Source: Rhodanobacter denitrificans
Lineage (GTDB): Bacteria > Pseudomonadota > Gammaproteobacteria > Xanthomonadales > Rhodanobacteraceae
NCBI GenBank assembly: GCA_017848855.1
Contig: JAFIHF010000047.1
Span: 1-55,474 of the forward strand
Direction: 5' to 3'
Length of the DNA: 55,474 nucleotides
Part shown: positions 46,683 to 55,334 of the stretch, piece by piece
Layout of the letters: every line of letters begins with the position of its first letter
Position numbering within the stretch: position 1 is the first letter of the stretch
Made by a program: the position numbers and the translations under genes
The notes under the pieces: model-generated
What the model was told of the DNA's origin: nothing
Database searches by the model: none
What the model saw: the letters and a program-made list of their open reading frames with translations, nothing else

Positions 46683-46755
46683 GAGCGCACCCTGTGCGCG
46701 AATGCTCTGGCTTCGATCAAGCGCCAGAGCATTCGCGCACAGGGTGCGCTCCTAC
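46679..46755. repeat. Perfect 33-bp REP inverted pair providing two stop codons and a bidirectional terminator
   Basis: GTAGGAGCGCACCCTGTGCG... (46679-46711) is repeated perfectly inverted at 46723-46755, with an 11-base loop. This GTAGGAGCGC family is a known REP style in Rhodanobacter-like genomes. The TAG of the left arm (46680-46682) ends phoQ and the inverted TAG of the right arm (46752-46754) ends the convergent small gene. In RNA it would form a long hairpin in both directions. Confidence 0.95.
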
Positions 46756-47099
46756 TGGATCGAGCCAGGCAGCAGCGACTGCCAACCCAGCCCGGCCGGG
46801 CGCGCGCTGGTGGGCGCGGAGATGCGGCCGCCGCGTTCGCTGCCGCCGCTCGCGCCGCCGCGGCTGTCGGCGTCGCTGCCGTCCGCGGCGTCCGCATCGG
46901 CGTTGTGCCGGGACGAGGGGCAGTCGCGGTTGAGCCCCAGCGCATCCCCGCCGCTGCCGCTGGCGGCATCGCGGGAACCGCTGTCGGTCGCGCTGTGGCT
47001 GCTCGCGGTGATGTCGCGGGCATCCATGTCCGCCGCCACGGCGCTGCCGATGCCGGCCAGGCCAAGCAGGCAGCCCATCATCCAGTGTCTGGCACTCAT
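46752..47099 (-). CDS. Small secreted Ser/Asp/Gly-rich protein with WQSLLPG tail
   Basis: 115 residues. Signal peptide MSARHWMMGCLLGLAGIGSA to AVAAD, a low-complexity middle rich in Ser, Asp, Gly and Ala (ATDSGSRDAASGSGGDALG, NADADAADGSDADSRGGA) with one free Cys in NRDCPSSRHN, and a conserved-looking end GLGWQSLLPGSIQ. AAGGGG precedes the ATG. Small secreted proteins with a terminal WQSxLPG motif recur in Xanthomonadaceae as I recall, without assigned role. Convergent with phoQ, both stops in one REP pair. Confidence 0.6.
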   Translation of the reverse strand: MSARHWMMGCLLGLAGIGSAVAADMDARDITASSHSATDSGSRDAASGSGGDALGLNRDCPSSRHNADADAADGSDADSRGGASGGSERGGRISAPTSARPAGLGWQSLLPGSIQ

Positions 47100-47243
47100 G
47101 GCATGCAACCCCTTGATCCACAAGCTAAGGCTGCGGATCGTCGCAGAAACGTGCAGGTGGCGCCAGTGCCTCGCCGCGCCGCGCCCGGCTAGAATCCGCC
47201 GGATGCGTCCGAACCTCCCTTCCCTCGCCGGGCACCGCGCCTG

Positions 47244-48233
47244 ATGCAAGCCGCCGAACTGCTGGCCGAACTGGCCGCGGGCGCCCCGCTTTCCGGCGTC
47301 GAACTGGCCGCCCGCGCCGGCGTGACCCGCGCCGCGGTGTGGAAGCAGATCGAGGCGCTGCGCACGCGCGGCGTGCCGGTGGAAGCCGGCGGCACCAGCG
47401 GCTACCGCCTGCCATGGCCGATCCAGCTGCTGGATGCCGCGCGCATCCGCGCCGCCCTGCCCGCCGCCGTCGCCAGGCGACTGGGCGCGCTGGAAGTGCA
47501 CTGGGAACTCGATTCCACCTCCAGCGAACTGCTGCGCCGCGGCGCCGCGGCGCCGGACCTCGCCGTGCTGCTGGCCGAGACGCAGAGCGCCGGCCGTGGC
47601 CGCCGCGGCCGCCACTGGCTGTCGCCGCCGGGGCTGAACATTTACCTGTCCTGCCTCAAGCGTTTCGACACCGGCTTCGCCGCGCTGTCCGGCTTGTCGC
47701 TGGCGATCGGCGTGATCGTGCTGCGCACGCTGGAGACGCTGGGCATCGCCGGCGCCGGCCTGAAATGGCCGAACGACGTGCTGGCCGCCGCGCCCGGCGG
47801 CGCGTCCGGCAAGCTCGCCGGCATCCTGGTCGAGCTCAGCGGCGAATACCAGGGGCCGTGCGCGGCGGTGATCGGCATCGGCCTCAACCTGCGGCTCACC
47901 GACGCGCTGCGCGCGCAGGCCGGCCAGCCGGCCAGCGACCTCGCCACGCTGGCCGGCGGCACGCCGCCGGACCGCAACCGCGTGGCCGCCGCGCTGATCG
48001 CCGCACTGGCCGAAGGCCTGCGCCAGTTCGAGCGCGAGGGCTTCGCCGCCTTCGCCGACGAATACGCCCGCCACGACCTGCTGCGCGATCGGCCGCTGCG
48101 GCTCAGCGGCGCCGGCGGCGAACGCGACGGCATCGGCGCCGGCGTGGACGCCCGCGGCGCCCTGCTGCTGCGCCTGCCCGATGGCGAGCTGCAGCGCGTC
48201 GACAGCGCCGACGTCACGGTGCGCCGCGCATGA
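47244..48233 (+). CDS. birA: Biotin-protein ligase / biotin operon repressor
   Basis: 329 residues. N-terminal winged helix (LAELAAGAPLSGVELAARAG, AAVWKQIEALR; about 1-65), ligase core with DSTSSELLRRG, biotin-binding loop AGRGRRGRHWLSPPGLN, KWPNDVL and VIGIGLNLRL, and a C-terminal SH3-like domain. Makes biotinyl-AMP and transfers it to acetyl-CoA carboxylase; the HTH indicates a BirA-type repressor. Overlaps the coaX ATG by 4 bases. Confidence 0.96.
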   Translation: MQAAELLAELAAGAPLSGVELAARAGVTRAAVWKQIEALRTRGVPVEAGGTSGYRLPWPIQLLDAARIRAALPAAVARRLGALEVHWELDSTSSELLRRGAAAPDLAVLLAETQSAGRGRRGRHWLSPPGLNIYLSCLKRFDTGFAALSGLSLAIGVIVLRTLETLGIAGAGLKWPNDVLAAAPGGASGKLAGILVELSGEYQGPCAAVIGIGLNLRLTDALRAQAGQPASDLATLAGGTPPDRNRVAAALIAALAEGLRQFEREGFAAFADEYARHDLLRDRPLRLSGAGGERDGIGAGVDARGALLLRLPDGELQRVDSADVTVRRA

Positions 48234-48970
48234 GGCGGCTGCTGCTGGACCTGGGCAACACCCGGCTGAAATGGGCGCTGCACGACGGTGACGACTGGCA
48301 CGCCAGCGGCGCCGTGGCGTGGGACGAGCCCGTGGCAGACGTGCTGGCCGCGGCTTGGGCGGAACAGGCGCCACCGCCGGCCGTGTTCGGCGCCTCGGTG
48401 GTCGACGCGCCGCGCGAGGCGCTGGTCGCCGCCAGCGTCGCCGCCGCGTTCGGCCGCGAACCGCGCTGGCTGCGCACGCCCTCCGAAGCCTGCGGCGTGC
48501 GCAACGCCTACGCCGAGCCGCAGCGGCTGGGCGTGGACCGCTTCCTCGCGATGGTCGCCGCCCGCGCCGACGGCCTCGCACCCTGCGTGCTGGCCGGCGT
48601 GGGCACCGCGCTCACGCTGGATGCGCTGGCCGCCGACGGCCGCCACCTCGGCGGCCTGATCGCGCCGGGGCCGCGGCTGATGCAGCAGTCCCTGCTCGGC
48701 GCCACCGCGCAGGTGCGCCCCGCGCAGGCGGGCACGGTCGTCGAGGCGGCGGACAACACCGCCGACGCGGTGGCCTCCGGCTGCTGGCTGGCGGCGGCGG
48801 CGCTGATCGAACGCTTCGCCACGCACATGGCGCCAACGCTGGGCGGCACGCCCGTGCTGCGCCTCGGCGGCGGCGACGCGGAAGCGCTGCTGCCCCTGCT
48901 CGCCGCGCCGGCGCAACTCGCCCACGACAGCGTGCTGCACGGTTTGGCGGTGTGGGCCGCGACACCATGA
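48230..48970 (+). CDS. coaX: Type III pantothenate kinase
   Basis: 246 residues, acetate/sugar-kinase fold. LLLDLGNTRLKWAL (phosphate loop), FGASVVD, RLGVDRFLAMVAARA, GVGTALTLDALA and GGLIAPGPRLM are the CoaX signatures. First step of coenzyme A synthesis; not inhibited by CoA in characterised relatives. The start overlaps birA (ATGA 48230-48233), the usual birA-coaX pairing. Confidence 0.95.
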   Translation: MRRLLLDLGNTRLKWALHDGDDWHASGAVAWDEPVADVLAAAWAEQAPPPAVFGASVVDAPREALVAASVAAAFGREPRWLRTPSEACGVRNAYAEPQRLGVDRFLAMVAARADGLAPCVLAGVGTALTLDALAADGRHLGGLIAPGPRLMQQSLLGATAQVRPAQAGTVVEAADNTADAVASGCWLAAAALIERFATHMAPTLGGTPVLRLGGGDAEALLPLLAAPAQLAHDSVLHGLAVWAATP

Positions 48971-49025
48971 GCACCGGCGCGTTGCAGCACGCTGGCTCGC
49001 CACTGATGCGAATGACGAGGGCTTG

Positions 49026-49706
49026 ATGTTCCTGCGACTGCTGTTCGTGCTGCTGGTCATGCTCAACATCGTGGCCGGCGCCTGGCTGCTGCTCGGCCAG
49101 CCGTATGCGCACGTGCCGCCGGCCACCGATCCGGGCGTGCCGGAACTGCGCCTGCTCTCCGAGCTGCCCGCGCCTGCCGCCACGGTCGCACATGCGGCCA
49201 GCGTCGCCGTGCCCGCCCCCGCGCCCGTCGCGGCCAACGCACCGGCGCCCGCCGCACCGCGCTGCCTCACCCTGGGGCCGTTCGCCACGCCGCACGACCT
49301 GCAGCAGGCGCGCAATGCGCTGGCGCCGCTCACCCGGCGCATGCGCTCGCGCCAGGAGCAGGTCGCCCAGTCGCACAGCTGGTGGGTCTACCTGCCCGCG
49401 CCGGGCAGCCGCGCGCAAGCGCTGGCGCTGACCCGCCAGCTCGCCGCGCGCGGCATCCAGGATTACTTCGTGGTCAGCGGCGGCGACCAGCCCAACACGA
49501 TCTCGCTGGGCCTGTTCAAGGACCAGGACAACGCGCGCAAACGCCGCGCCGACGTGACCGCCGCCGGCTTCCCCGCCCGCGTCACCGAACGCACCGAGAG
49601 CACGCCGCAATACTGGCTCGACCTGGTCGCCGACCGCAGCGGCTTCGACTGGCGCAGCCACATCCACGCCGACGGCGTGGGCTCGCACAGCACCAGCTGT
49701 TTCTGA
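49026..49706 (+). CDS. SPOR-domain envelope protein
   Basis: 226 residues. One N-terminal membrane anchor (FLRLLFVLLVMLNIVAGAWL), a Pro/Ala-rich linker (AVPAPAPVAANAPAPAAP), and a SPOR-like region (about 85-185; LGPFATPHDLQQARNAL, WWVYLPAPGSRAQALALTRQ, ISLGLFKDQDNARKRRADV) that binds denuded glycan strands in peptidoglycan, often at the septum. GAGGG lies 5 bases before the ATG at 49026. Follows birA-coaX by 55 bases, a common Xanthomonadales arrangement. Confidence 0.8.
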   Translation: MFLRLLFVLLVMLNIVAGAWLLLGQPYAHVPPATDPGVPELRLLSELPAPAATVAHAASVAVPAPAPVAANAPAPAAPRCLTLGPFATPHDLQQARNALAPLTRRMRSRQEQVAQSHSWWVYLPAPGSRAQALALTRQLAARGIQDYFVVSGGDQPNTISLGLFKDQDNARKRRADVTAAGFPARVTERTESTPQYWLDLVADRSGFDWRSHIHADGVGSHSTSCF

Positions 49707-49714
49707 GAGCCTGT

Positions 49715-49720
49715 TAGAAT
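49715..49720 (+). promoter_or_regulatory. Possible -10 element of tRNA-Thr
   Basis: TAGAAT, 10 bases before the tRNA 5' end and just past the SPOR gene stop. The -35 region is not distinct. Confidence 0.35.
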
Positions 49721-49730
49721 CCCGCTCCAC

Positions 49731-49806
49731 GCCGGCATAGCTCAGTTGGTAGAGCAACTGATTTGTAATCAGTAGGTCGCGGGTTCGATTCCTGCTGCCG
49801 GCACCA
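49731..49806 (+). tRNA. tRNA-Thr (anticodon TGT)
   Basis: 76 bases with encoded CCA. Acceptor GCCGGCA pairs with TGCCGGC (49796-49802); D-arm GCTCAGTTGGTAGAGC; anticodon stem CTGAT/ATCAG around loop TTGTAA-type with TGT; T-arm GCGGG-TTCGATT-CCTGC. Reads ACA codons. Marks the boundary to atypical sequence on the right, a classical integration site for genomic islands. Confidence 0.97.
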
Positions 49807-50388
49807 CGAATCAACAACTTGCTGGACGAGAACAGTACCAGACGATCCACTTTCTCGAATCTGTTCCACTATTCGGCCACTTCGGCCCGACTTGGCGACC
49901 TTTGTAGCGAGCCGAGCCTAGACTCCGCGCCACACCCACCCCGCTCAGCACGTCGTGCCCGCGACGAGACTCACGTTGCCGCAGCAAGCCCTTGCGAAGT
50001 TTGGAAAAGTCGATGCGTTTCATGAGTCGGCGCTTGATAAAATTCGTACCCTGCTTCGGAGGCTGTAGGCAGGTAGCCGGCCCACGGCCTTGAATATCGC
50101 GCCGTTCCGTCCACCCAGGTCTAAAAACCTCCACCCCACGCTCACCGACGGCCACAGCGCTGTCGCCGGCCGGCGCGTCAACGTTGTCATCCTGTTTACG
50201 ACCTGCGTGGCTTTTCCGACTGGATGCGGATGGTAGGACTAGTGGTCAACCCGTGAGCCAGGAGCGTAACGCTTTTGTTCTGGACGCATTGCACGATACG
50301 CTGGCCCGTTCCAACGAATTGGCGGCGCTGATCGGCGCCGCGTGAGAGTCCTCCCTCGCCTTATCCGACGTACGGCCCCGCGCCGCCC
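49807..50388. other. Gene-poor scar after the tRNA
   Basis: About 580 bases with no convincing intact gene and lower, patchier GC than the left part. Two short plus-strand stretches look like broken coding ends: one ending LAKFGKVDAFHESALDKIRT near 50069, and one at 50253-50345 containing ERNAFVLDALHDTLA, reminiscent of IS3 transposases. No repeat of the tRNA 3' end is seen in the window. Confidence 0.5.
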
Positions 50389-53300
50389 CTACTCACCGGG
50401 ATCCGCTCCACCATCCAGGCGACTGCGTACCGATGCGTCGAGCTTACCCAGCCGAACGAACTGCGTCAGCACCGGATGCGGCACGCGGCGCATGAACGGG
50501 AAGATACGCGGGCACACGTACAAGTCCTCGATCCGCTGCTCGACGGCAGACCCCGCGGGCCACTTCAATAGCTCGAGCAGTCGCGCCGCATGGGTCTCCA
50601 GGAACGCGTGTCGACGTGCGATCTTCGCTAACTGGCCCGTCGTCGGCGTTTTCCCGAAGACCTCTTCCCGAAGACGCCGCATGTCCTTGATGCAAAACGC
50701 CGGCTTGTTGTACTTGCACTCGACCATGAACCACCGGTTGTCCTCCGGGCGGTAGGCCAACACGTCGAAATCGCCGACATCCTCGAAGCCTTCTTGCGGG
50801 AACCGCCGGTGGAAATCGACGCCGTGCTCGAAGTACGTCAGATGCCGGCCAAGCACCTCCACGGCGCGCACTTCCAGATCATCTTCAATATGCTTCTTGA
50901 TCGAGGCGGCGACCTCTTCGATCTGGGGATACCCAAAGTCGGCCGGCGGGTAGCCGTCCGAAAAAGTGCCATTCCAGATGCCGAAGGCGCGATGCGCCGC
51001 CGCCGCCCCCCACAACAGTCTGTCCTGCCCGATGCGCAGCACCGGACGAATGCCGTAGCGGTGCACGCGCTTGCGGTGCTCCCAGATAGGCACATCATCT
51101 TCCTCGAGCCCGCGAGCTGCCAGCACGCATACCCTGCCCGCGTCCAAGGTCAGAAAGTCCAATGCTGCCTCTACTTCAGCCGGCGTTATGGGTAGCGGCA
51201 TATGCGCGACGAGCGTGGCCAGCACATCCTCCTTTGAGCCTTCGTACGACCACGCCAGCGGCACCACCCCTTCCTTGGCACTCACCCACCGGCCCAGAAC
51301 CGCCAACACGGGCAATAGGGTGGCCAGGGAAAAACCGACACTGTTCACGAAAGCTGTGTTGAGCCGTTGCCGCTGCGCCTCGTCCATCGACGTGACGCGG
51401 TCTTCGTCAACGTCGCACTCCAGTAGCTCGTTCGCAGCTTCTTGCTGGTATGCCTGATCATCGTCGCCTTCGTAGAAGACTTCGGGGATGAATTCGTTAT
51501 CCACGTCGACGCCGCCAACTTCCAGTTCGTTATGCAGGGTGTCGCTTGCCCCATACAGCACCAGCAACCAATCCGCCTGCGCTACCAAGGTTTGCCACTC
51601 ATCAACGCTGGGCACCCTGCCCCCCGATACGCCCCGGCTATACGCAAGCTCCAGCAGGTAGCGAACATTCCGGGTCGTCCGGATGAACTCTTCGTGCGCC
51701 TTGGCCTGTTGCTCGGTGCGATCGAAGTCGACTTCGTGCGTCAGGCTCATGCGAAGCCGCGTGCTCTCGCGGTCGTATTCGGCGACCAGGTGATCGAACT
51801 GTTCGACCGCAAGGCGAACGAGGGCCTGCCGATCAAACTTGCGGACGTGTTCGTGCACCAATGCCCGATAGCGATCGCGAATCTTGTCGATCACCGCCTT
51901 GGCCGGCTTGAGTTCGTAGCGACCCGGTGCGATGCCTTGGGCTTGGAACTCCATCGCCAGATCACGCCGCGCCAGCTTGAAATGCTCCAGATCGGGCGAA
52001 ATTGGATCGGGGTGATCGGGTACATCGACCGTTCGCTCTCTGTGCGAGAGGGTGAAGCGCGGCTTTCGGTTCGCCGTGGCCGCCACCCCTCGCAGCACCT
52101 GCTCGTCCAGCGGCATCGCCATCACCGCGCATGCGCCCCGGAGCCACTCACCGGCGCAGAAGGCCTCGAATCGGGCATCCGAGGCATCCTCCAGGTCCGC
52201 GGCGACCCGAGACAAGTCGACCTCGACTTCAAGCACCAACGAGTCGGCGCTGCGTTCGCGGATCTTCCATGCGGAAAGTAGCGGCTCGGCCGAGGGCTCA
52301 CCGCCGCTCTCATCTGGCAAGCGGTCCAGGTTAGCGCAGCAATGGGTCACAACTCGCTGGTGCGCGAACAGGTTTGCGGGGAACAACTCCGCGCGCTCAT
52401 TCCACGCGTCCGCCACGCAGTGGATGAACAACTCCAACAAACTGCCGTGCCGCACCTCTAAGGCTTGCGCGTCGACATCGAGCATGAAGTGCAAGGTGGG
52501 CTCGACCCCGTCGGCGCACCACGACAGCCGCGGGCGGCCGCGATGTGTCAGCTGGCGCAATGTCTTTTCGGTGGGCTTCACCGACCACGTGGTCGGGTCG
52601 TCATCAGGAAACCGGCGCGGCGCCGACGCCCAGAATTTTCGTAGTTCTTCAAACCGATAATTGGATCCGCCGTGCGGGTCGAGCATGATCATGGTTGGGC
52701 GGATCGCGCCGCCGATAAGCACGCCGTGTGAGTGTCGATACGCAGCGAAGTGATCCATGGGGCCGGTGAACGGAGAGGCCGACACCTCATTGTGATCGAC
52801 GAAGGCGAAGTAGTCGTCAAATTCTTGCGATCGCTCGACCGACTCCACGATCGACACCAAGTCCACGAGGAAAAAAGTCCTGATGTTGGACGCATGCGGG
52901 AGCGCGACGGAGGCGCCGCCAGCGATGGGCGCGACGATCACCGCGAGCAGGCGCACCGCATCTGGCGAGCGCCCCTGAAGCGGCATGTGCAGGATCTGGC
53001 CGGTGGCCAGGTCCTGCGCCACCAAGCCGCCATCTTCCTCGATCAATGCGCGAAGCCGCTGCTCGGCCGCAAGCAAGTCTTTCGTGCGCCGGACATCCAC
53101 TAGGACCACCACCCACAGCGCCTTTCGCGTTCTGAGCAACGCGCCGACCTGCAGATCGGCCAGCTTCGGGTGGCGAAGCGACACGCGCAATGGGCCAGGG
53201 ATGATGTCCGCCGGTGGAAAGCGCTCTTCGAGGAAGCGAGCGGTTTGCGTCGCTGTGTCTCGCTCCAACTGTCCGCTGGGCCGGGCCTCACGCTCTTCCC

Positions 53301-54120
53301 AGTGCTGGATCACCACGGCGCACAGGCATCGCGGGCTGAGCGGGAAGCGCTTACCGTCCAACTCGAGCCAGGCAAAGGGCAGCAGCTTGCCCGTCATGAA
53401 CTTGGTCGTGAACGTAGCAGCGTCCAGCGGCGGGATGGCACCAGGGCGAACGATCAGCGCAGGACTCACGGTCAGCCCGGTTGTCATGTCTGGAATCGCC
53501 TGCAACACCTGCCGAGCCTGTACCCAGAACTCTTCTGGCGGCACTTCGAGGTGGCCCGAATCGAGGTCGCTGACCTCGCCCGATTGCGCAATGTTTTCCA
53601 GCAGATGATCGTGCAGCGCAAGCACCGCACGCATGTCCTCGCGCCCCGCTGCGCCTCCGGTTCTTGCCAGGCGAAAGGCGTCGATGAAGTCCGGCATGCG
53701 CTCGAAGGCGCCGCCGTACATCAGGCGATAGCTCTTGCCTTCAAAGACGACGCGCACCTGCCCCCAGTCCAACTCGGGTACGTAGTCGTCCGTCATGGGA
53801 AACTTGGGCAACAGCTCGTGCAAGCGCCTGATGAAGTCGCTGAACTGCGCATACGTAACCAGGCGGCGATCACCGAAGAGGGGGGCCTTTACGGAGACGA
53901 AGACAGACAGCGCCAAAGCCTGACGGGTCTGCGCCGACAGGTTGGGCAGCCACAATTCGGCGATAAGCAGCGCAAGGTATGCGTCGATCGCGCTCACCGT
54001 TGTCAGGTGAGCGCGAACGGCGTCAATGCTGCGGTTCAGTGCCTTCCCCATATTGCTGAGCGGGCGCTTCGGCGCCTGAAACGTGCGTCGATGAGGCTTC
54101 TTGGGCTTGCGCTTGGACAT
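50389..54120 (-). CDS. Large unrecognised protein with C-terminal PD-(D/E)XK-like nuclease motif
   Basis: 1243 residues from MSKRKPKKPHRRTF at 54120 (the frame is open 35 codons further to an ATG at 54225; neither start has a good ribosome-binding site). I do not recognise the family. No signal peptide or transmembrane segment is evident. The N-terminus is strongly basic; a middle region is rich in Arg/Glu helices (about 770-880). Near the end GDFDVLAYRPEDNRWFMVEC followed by KYNKPAF gives D1117/D1119 and E1134-x-K1136, the layout of PD-(D/E)XK nucleases. After it an Arg/Leu-rich helical segment and the tail PFMRRVPHPVLTQFVR. Located after tRNA-Thr beside IS remnants, suggesting a mobile and possibly defensive role; inference only. 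Confidence 0.8.
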   Translation of the reverse strand: MSKRKPKKPHRRTFQAPKRPLSNMGKALNRSIDAVRAHLTTVSAIDAYLALLIAELWLPNLSAQTRQALALSVFVSVKAPLFGDRRLVTYAQFSDFIRRLHELLPKFPMTDDYVPELDWGQVRVVFEGKSYRLMYGGAFERMPDFIDAFRLARTGGAAGREDMRAVLALHDHLLENIAQSGEVSDLDSGHLEVPPEEFWVQARQVLQAIPDMTTGLTVSPALIVRPGAIPPLDAATFTTKFMTGKLLPFAWLELDGKRFPLSPRCLCAVVIQHWEEREARPSGQLERDTATQTARFLEERFPPADIIPGPLRVSLRHPKLADLQVGALLRTRKALWVVVLVDVRRTKDLLAAEQRLRALIEEDGGLVAQDLATGQILHMPLQGRSPDAVRLLAVIVAPIAGGASVALPHASNIRTFFLVDLVSIVESVERSQEFDDYFAFVDHNEVSASPFTGPMDHFAAYRHSHGVLIGGAIRPTMIMLDPHGGSNYRFEELRKFWASAPRRFPDDDPTTWSVKPTEKTLRQLTHRGRPRLSWCADGVEPTLHFMLDVDAQALEVRHGSLLELFIHCVADAWNERAELFPANLFAHQRVVTHCCANLDRLPDESGGEPSAEPLLSAWKIRERSADSLVLEVEVDLSRVAADLEDASDARFEAFCAGEWLRGACAVMAMPLDEQVLRGVAATANRKPRFTLSHRERTVDVPDHPDPISPDLEHFKLARRDLAMEFQAQGIAPGRYELKPAKAVIDKIRDRYRALVHEHVRKFDRQALVRLAVEQFDHLVAEYDRESTRLRMSLTHEVDFDRTEQQAKAHEEFIRTTRNVRYLLELAYSRGVSGGRVPSVDEWQTLVAQADWLLVLYGASDTLHNELEVGGVDVDNEFIPEVFYEGDDDQAYQQEAANELLECDVDEDRVTSMDEAQRQRLNTAFVNSVGFSLATLLPVLAVLGRWVSAKEGVVPLAWSYEGSKEDVLATLVAHMPLPITPAEVEAALDFLTLDAGRVCVLAARGLEEDDVPIWEHRKRVHRYGIRPVLRIGQDRLLWGAAAAHRAFGIWNGTFSDGYPPADFGYPQIEEVAASIKKHIEDDLEVRAVEVLGRHLTYFEHGVDFHRRFPQEGFEDVGDFDVLAYRPEDNRWFMVECKYNKPAFCIKDMRRLREEVFGKTPTTGQLAKIARRHAFLETHAARLLELLKWPAGSAVEQRIEDLYVCPRIFPFMRRVPHPVLTQFVRLGKLDASVRSRLDGGADPGE

Positions 54121-54364
54121 GGACGCCGTTGTCCGGACTCGATCAGTCGAAACTGTCGTCGATTCTACTCGCCGCAGCAACAACGCCCCGCTTTTTGAGG
54201 AGTAGATGCCTGTGGAATCTGGCATTCCAAGTATCCGCCTCCGGTCGGGAACTGCCCTACCCTACCGCCGATAACACAGGCTAATCGGGACGGGATTCAG
54301 TTTGAGGACACGACCTTACTCAATTGGATCCAGCGCCCTATTGGCAATGTGGCCACGCTGTCGC

Positions 54365-55246
54365 CTAGTTGCTCAGCTCTTCAGTGAATCCTGTCGAGCG
54401 CTCGTGCGTGACCATATTGGCCTGTTCTCTTGATTGGTGTTGTACGGATCTTCGACTGTCAGGCATCAAGCGGCGCTTGAGATGCCATGCTGCTTCAACT
54501 TGTCTCAAGTGACGCCAAAGCAACATTAGTCCGAATGCTATTCCGGCAGCTACGATGCCGAAGCTCCATCGCTGGCTACGAACATTGCGCTCGACATAGG
54601 AAGGCAAGGTCTTGTCTTCGAACATCTCGCAAATGGAGGCGCGATCCGCTGACGAGAACTTGGATTCGGGATCGATCGCTTGGCCAGCCGGGCACTGATC
54701 GGGCCGGAGGAAAGTGGACTTCCCTCTAAACAGAGCTTTCGCACTGTCTGTGTACAGCAAGAACCATTGGCCGCTCTGTTTGAATCGAAGTATAGCGGCA
54801 GAGCTACCAGCCGCCATCAAGAGGATTGCAAATACGGCGCCCAGTAGCCATGTGGATATCGCGAAGGATACCCTTGCTCGGCACCGGGACGGCACGGTGG
54901 CAACCACCGTCTTAAGCTCTTGATCGAAATATGATCCGCAGGCTCGAATTTCATGAGGCTGTAGCTTGGCTTCGCTAAGCCACGCCATCAGCTCACGGGC
55001 CTCATAGATGTTTGTGGCCGGCGCCAAGAAATACCGAAACTGTGCGAGGTCAGCCTCGTCGTCCAAGAAAGCCTTTATCTGCTTATCTTTGACAATCCGC
55101 TTGCCATGAGCAAAGCGCCATAGCCGGAGTCGCGCAAAATGCCAGGAGCCCGACCTCAGGGCGATCCAGGTGATTGCGACGAGAAGTAGGATAAGTGTCA
55201 TCAGTCCCGCATAACTTGCAATATTGCTGAGCTCGAAATGGCCCAT
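54365..55246 (-). CDS. DUF6216-like inner-membrane protein
   Basis: 293 residues with three membrane segments: N-terminal (SYAGLMTLILLLVAITWIAL), central (FAISTWLLGAVFAILLMAAG, about 128-150) and late (FGIVAAGIAFGLMLLWRHL, about 228-247). LRLWRFAHGKRIVKD, FLDDEADLAQFRYF, EARELMAWLSEAKL and SGQWFLLYTDSAKALF resemble the DUF6216 family found in enterobacterial islands, from memory. Two Cys (in RPDQCPAG and SICEMFED) in a loop between helices 2 and 3 could form a disulfide outside. Distinctly lower GC than the core genes, so probably acquired. No function known. Lies 140-240 bases upstream of the large nuclease-tailed gene on the same strand. Confidence 0.65.
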   Translation of the reverse strand: MGHFELSNIASYAGLMTLILLLVAITWIALRSGSWHFARLRLWRFAHGKRIVKDKQIKAFLDDEADLAQFRYFLAPATNIYEARELMAWLSEAKLQPHEIRACGSYFDQELKTVVATVPSRCRARVSFAISTWLLGAVFAILLMAAGSSAAILRFKQSGQWFLLYTDSAKALFRGKSTFLRPDQCPAGQAIDPESKFSSADRASICEMFEDKTLPSYVERNVRSQRWSFGIVAAGIAFGLMLLWRHLRQVEAAWHLKRRLMPDSRRSVQHQSREQANMVTHERSTGFTEELSN

Positions 55247-55334
55247 GACTCCCCCAGATTTGTTAAACGGTATTTTTGGCGATCATGCGGAGGGGGCTCA
55301 CAATTTGAGATGAAAGCCCGAACTACGCACCTAC

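Noticed and set aside
49811-50155. A 114-codon minus-strand frame after the tRNA
   Set aside because: It crosses directly up to the tRNA 3' end, shows no domain and no ribosome-binding site; kept only as part of the gene-poor scar.
50389-54225. Start of the large island protein at 54225
   Set aside because: The extra 35 residues look non-coding in composition and the GGAGG upstream is 12 bases from the ATG; 54120 was preferred, with uncertainty.
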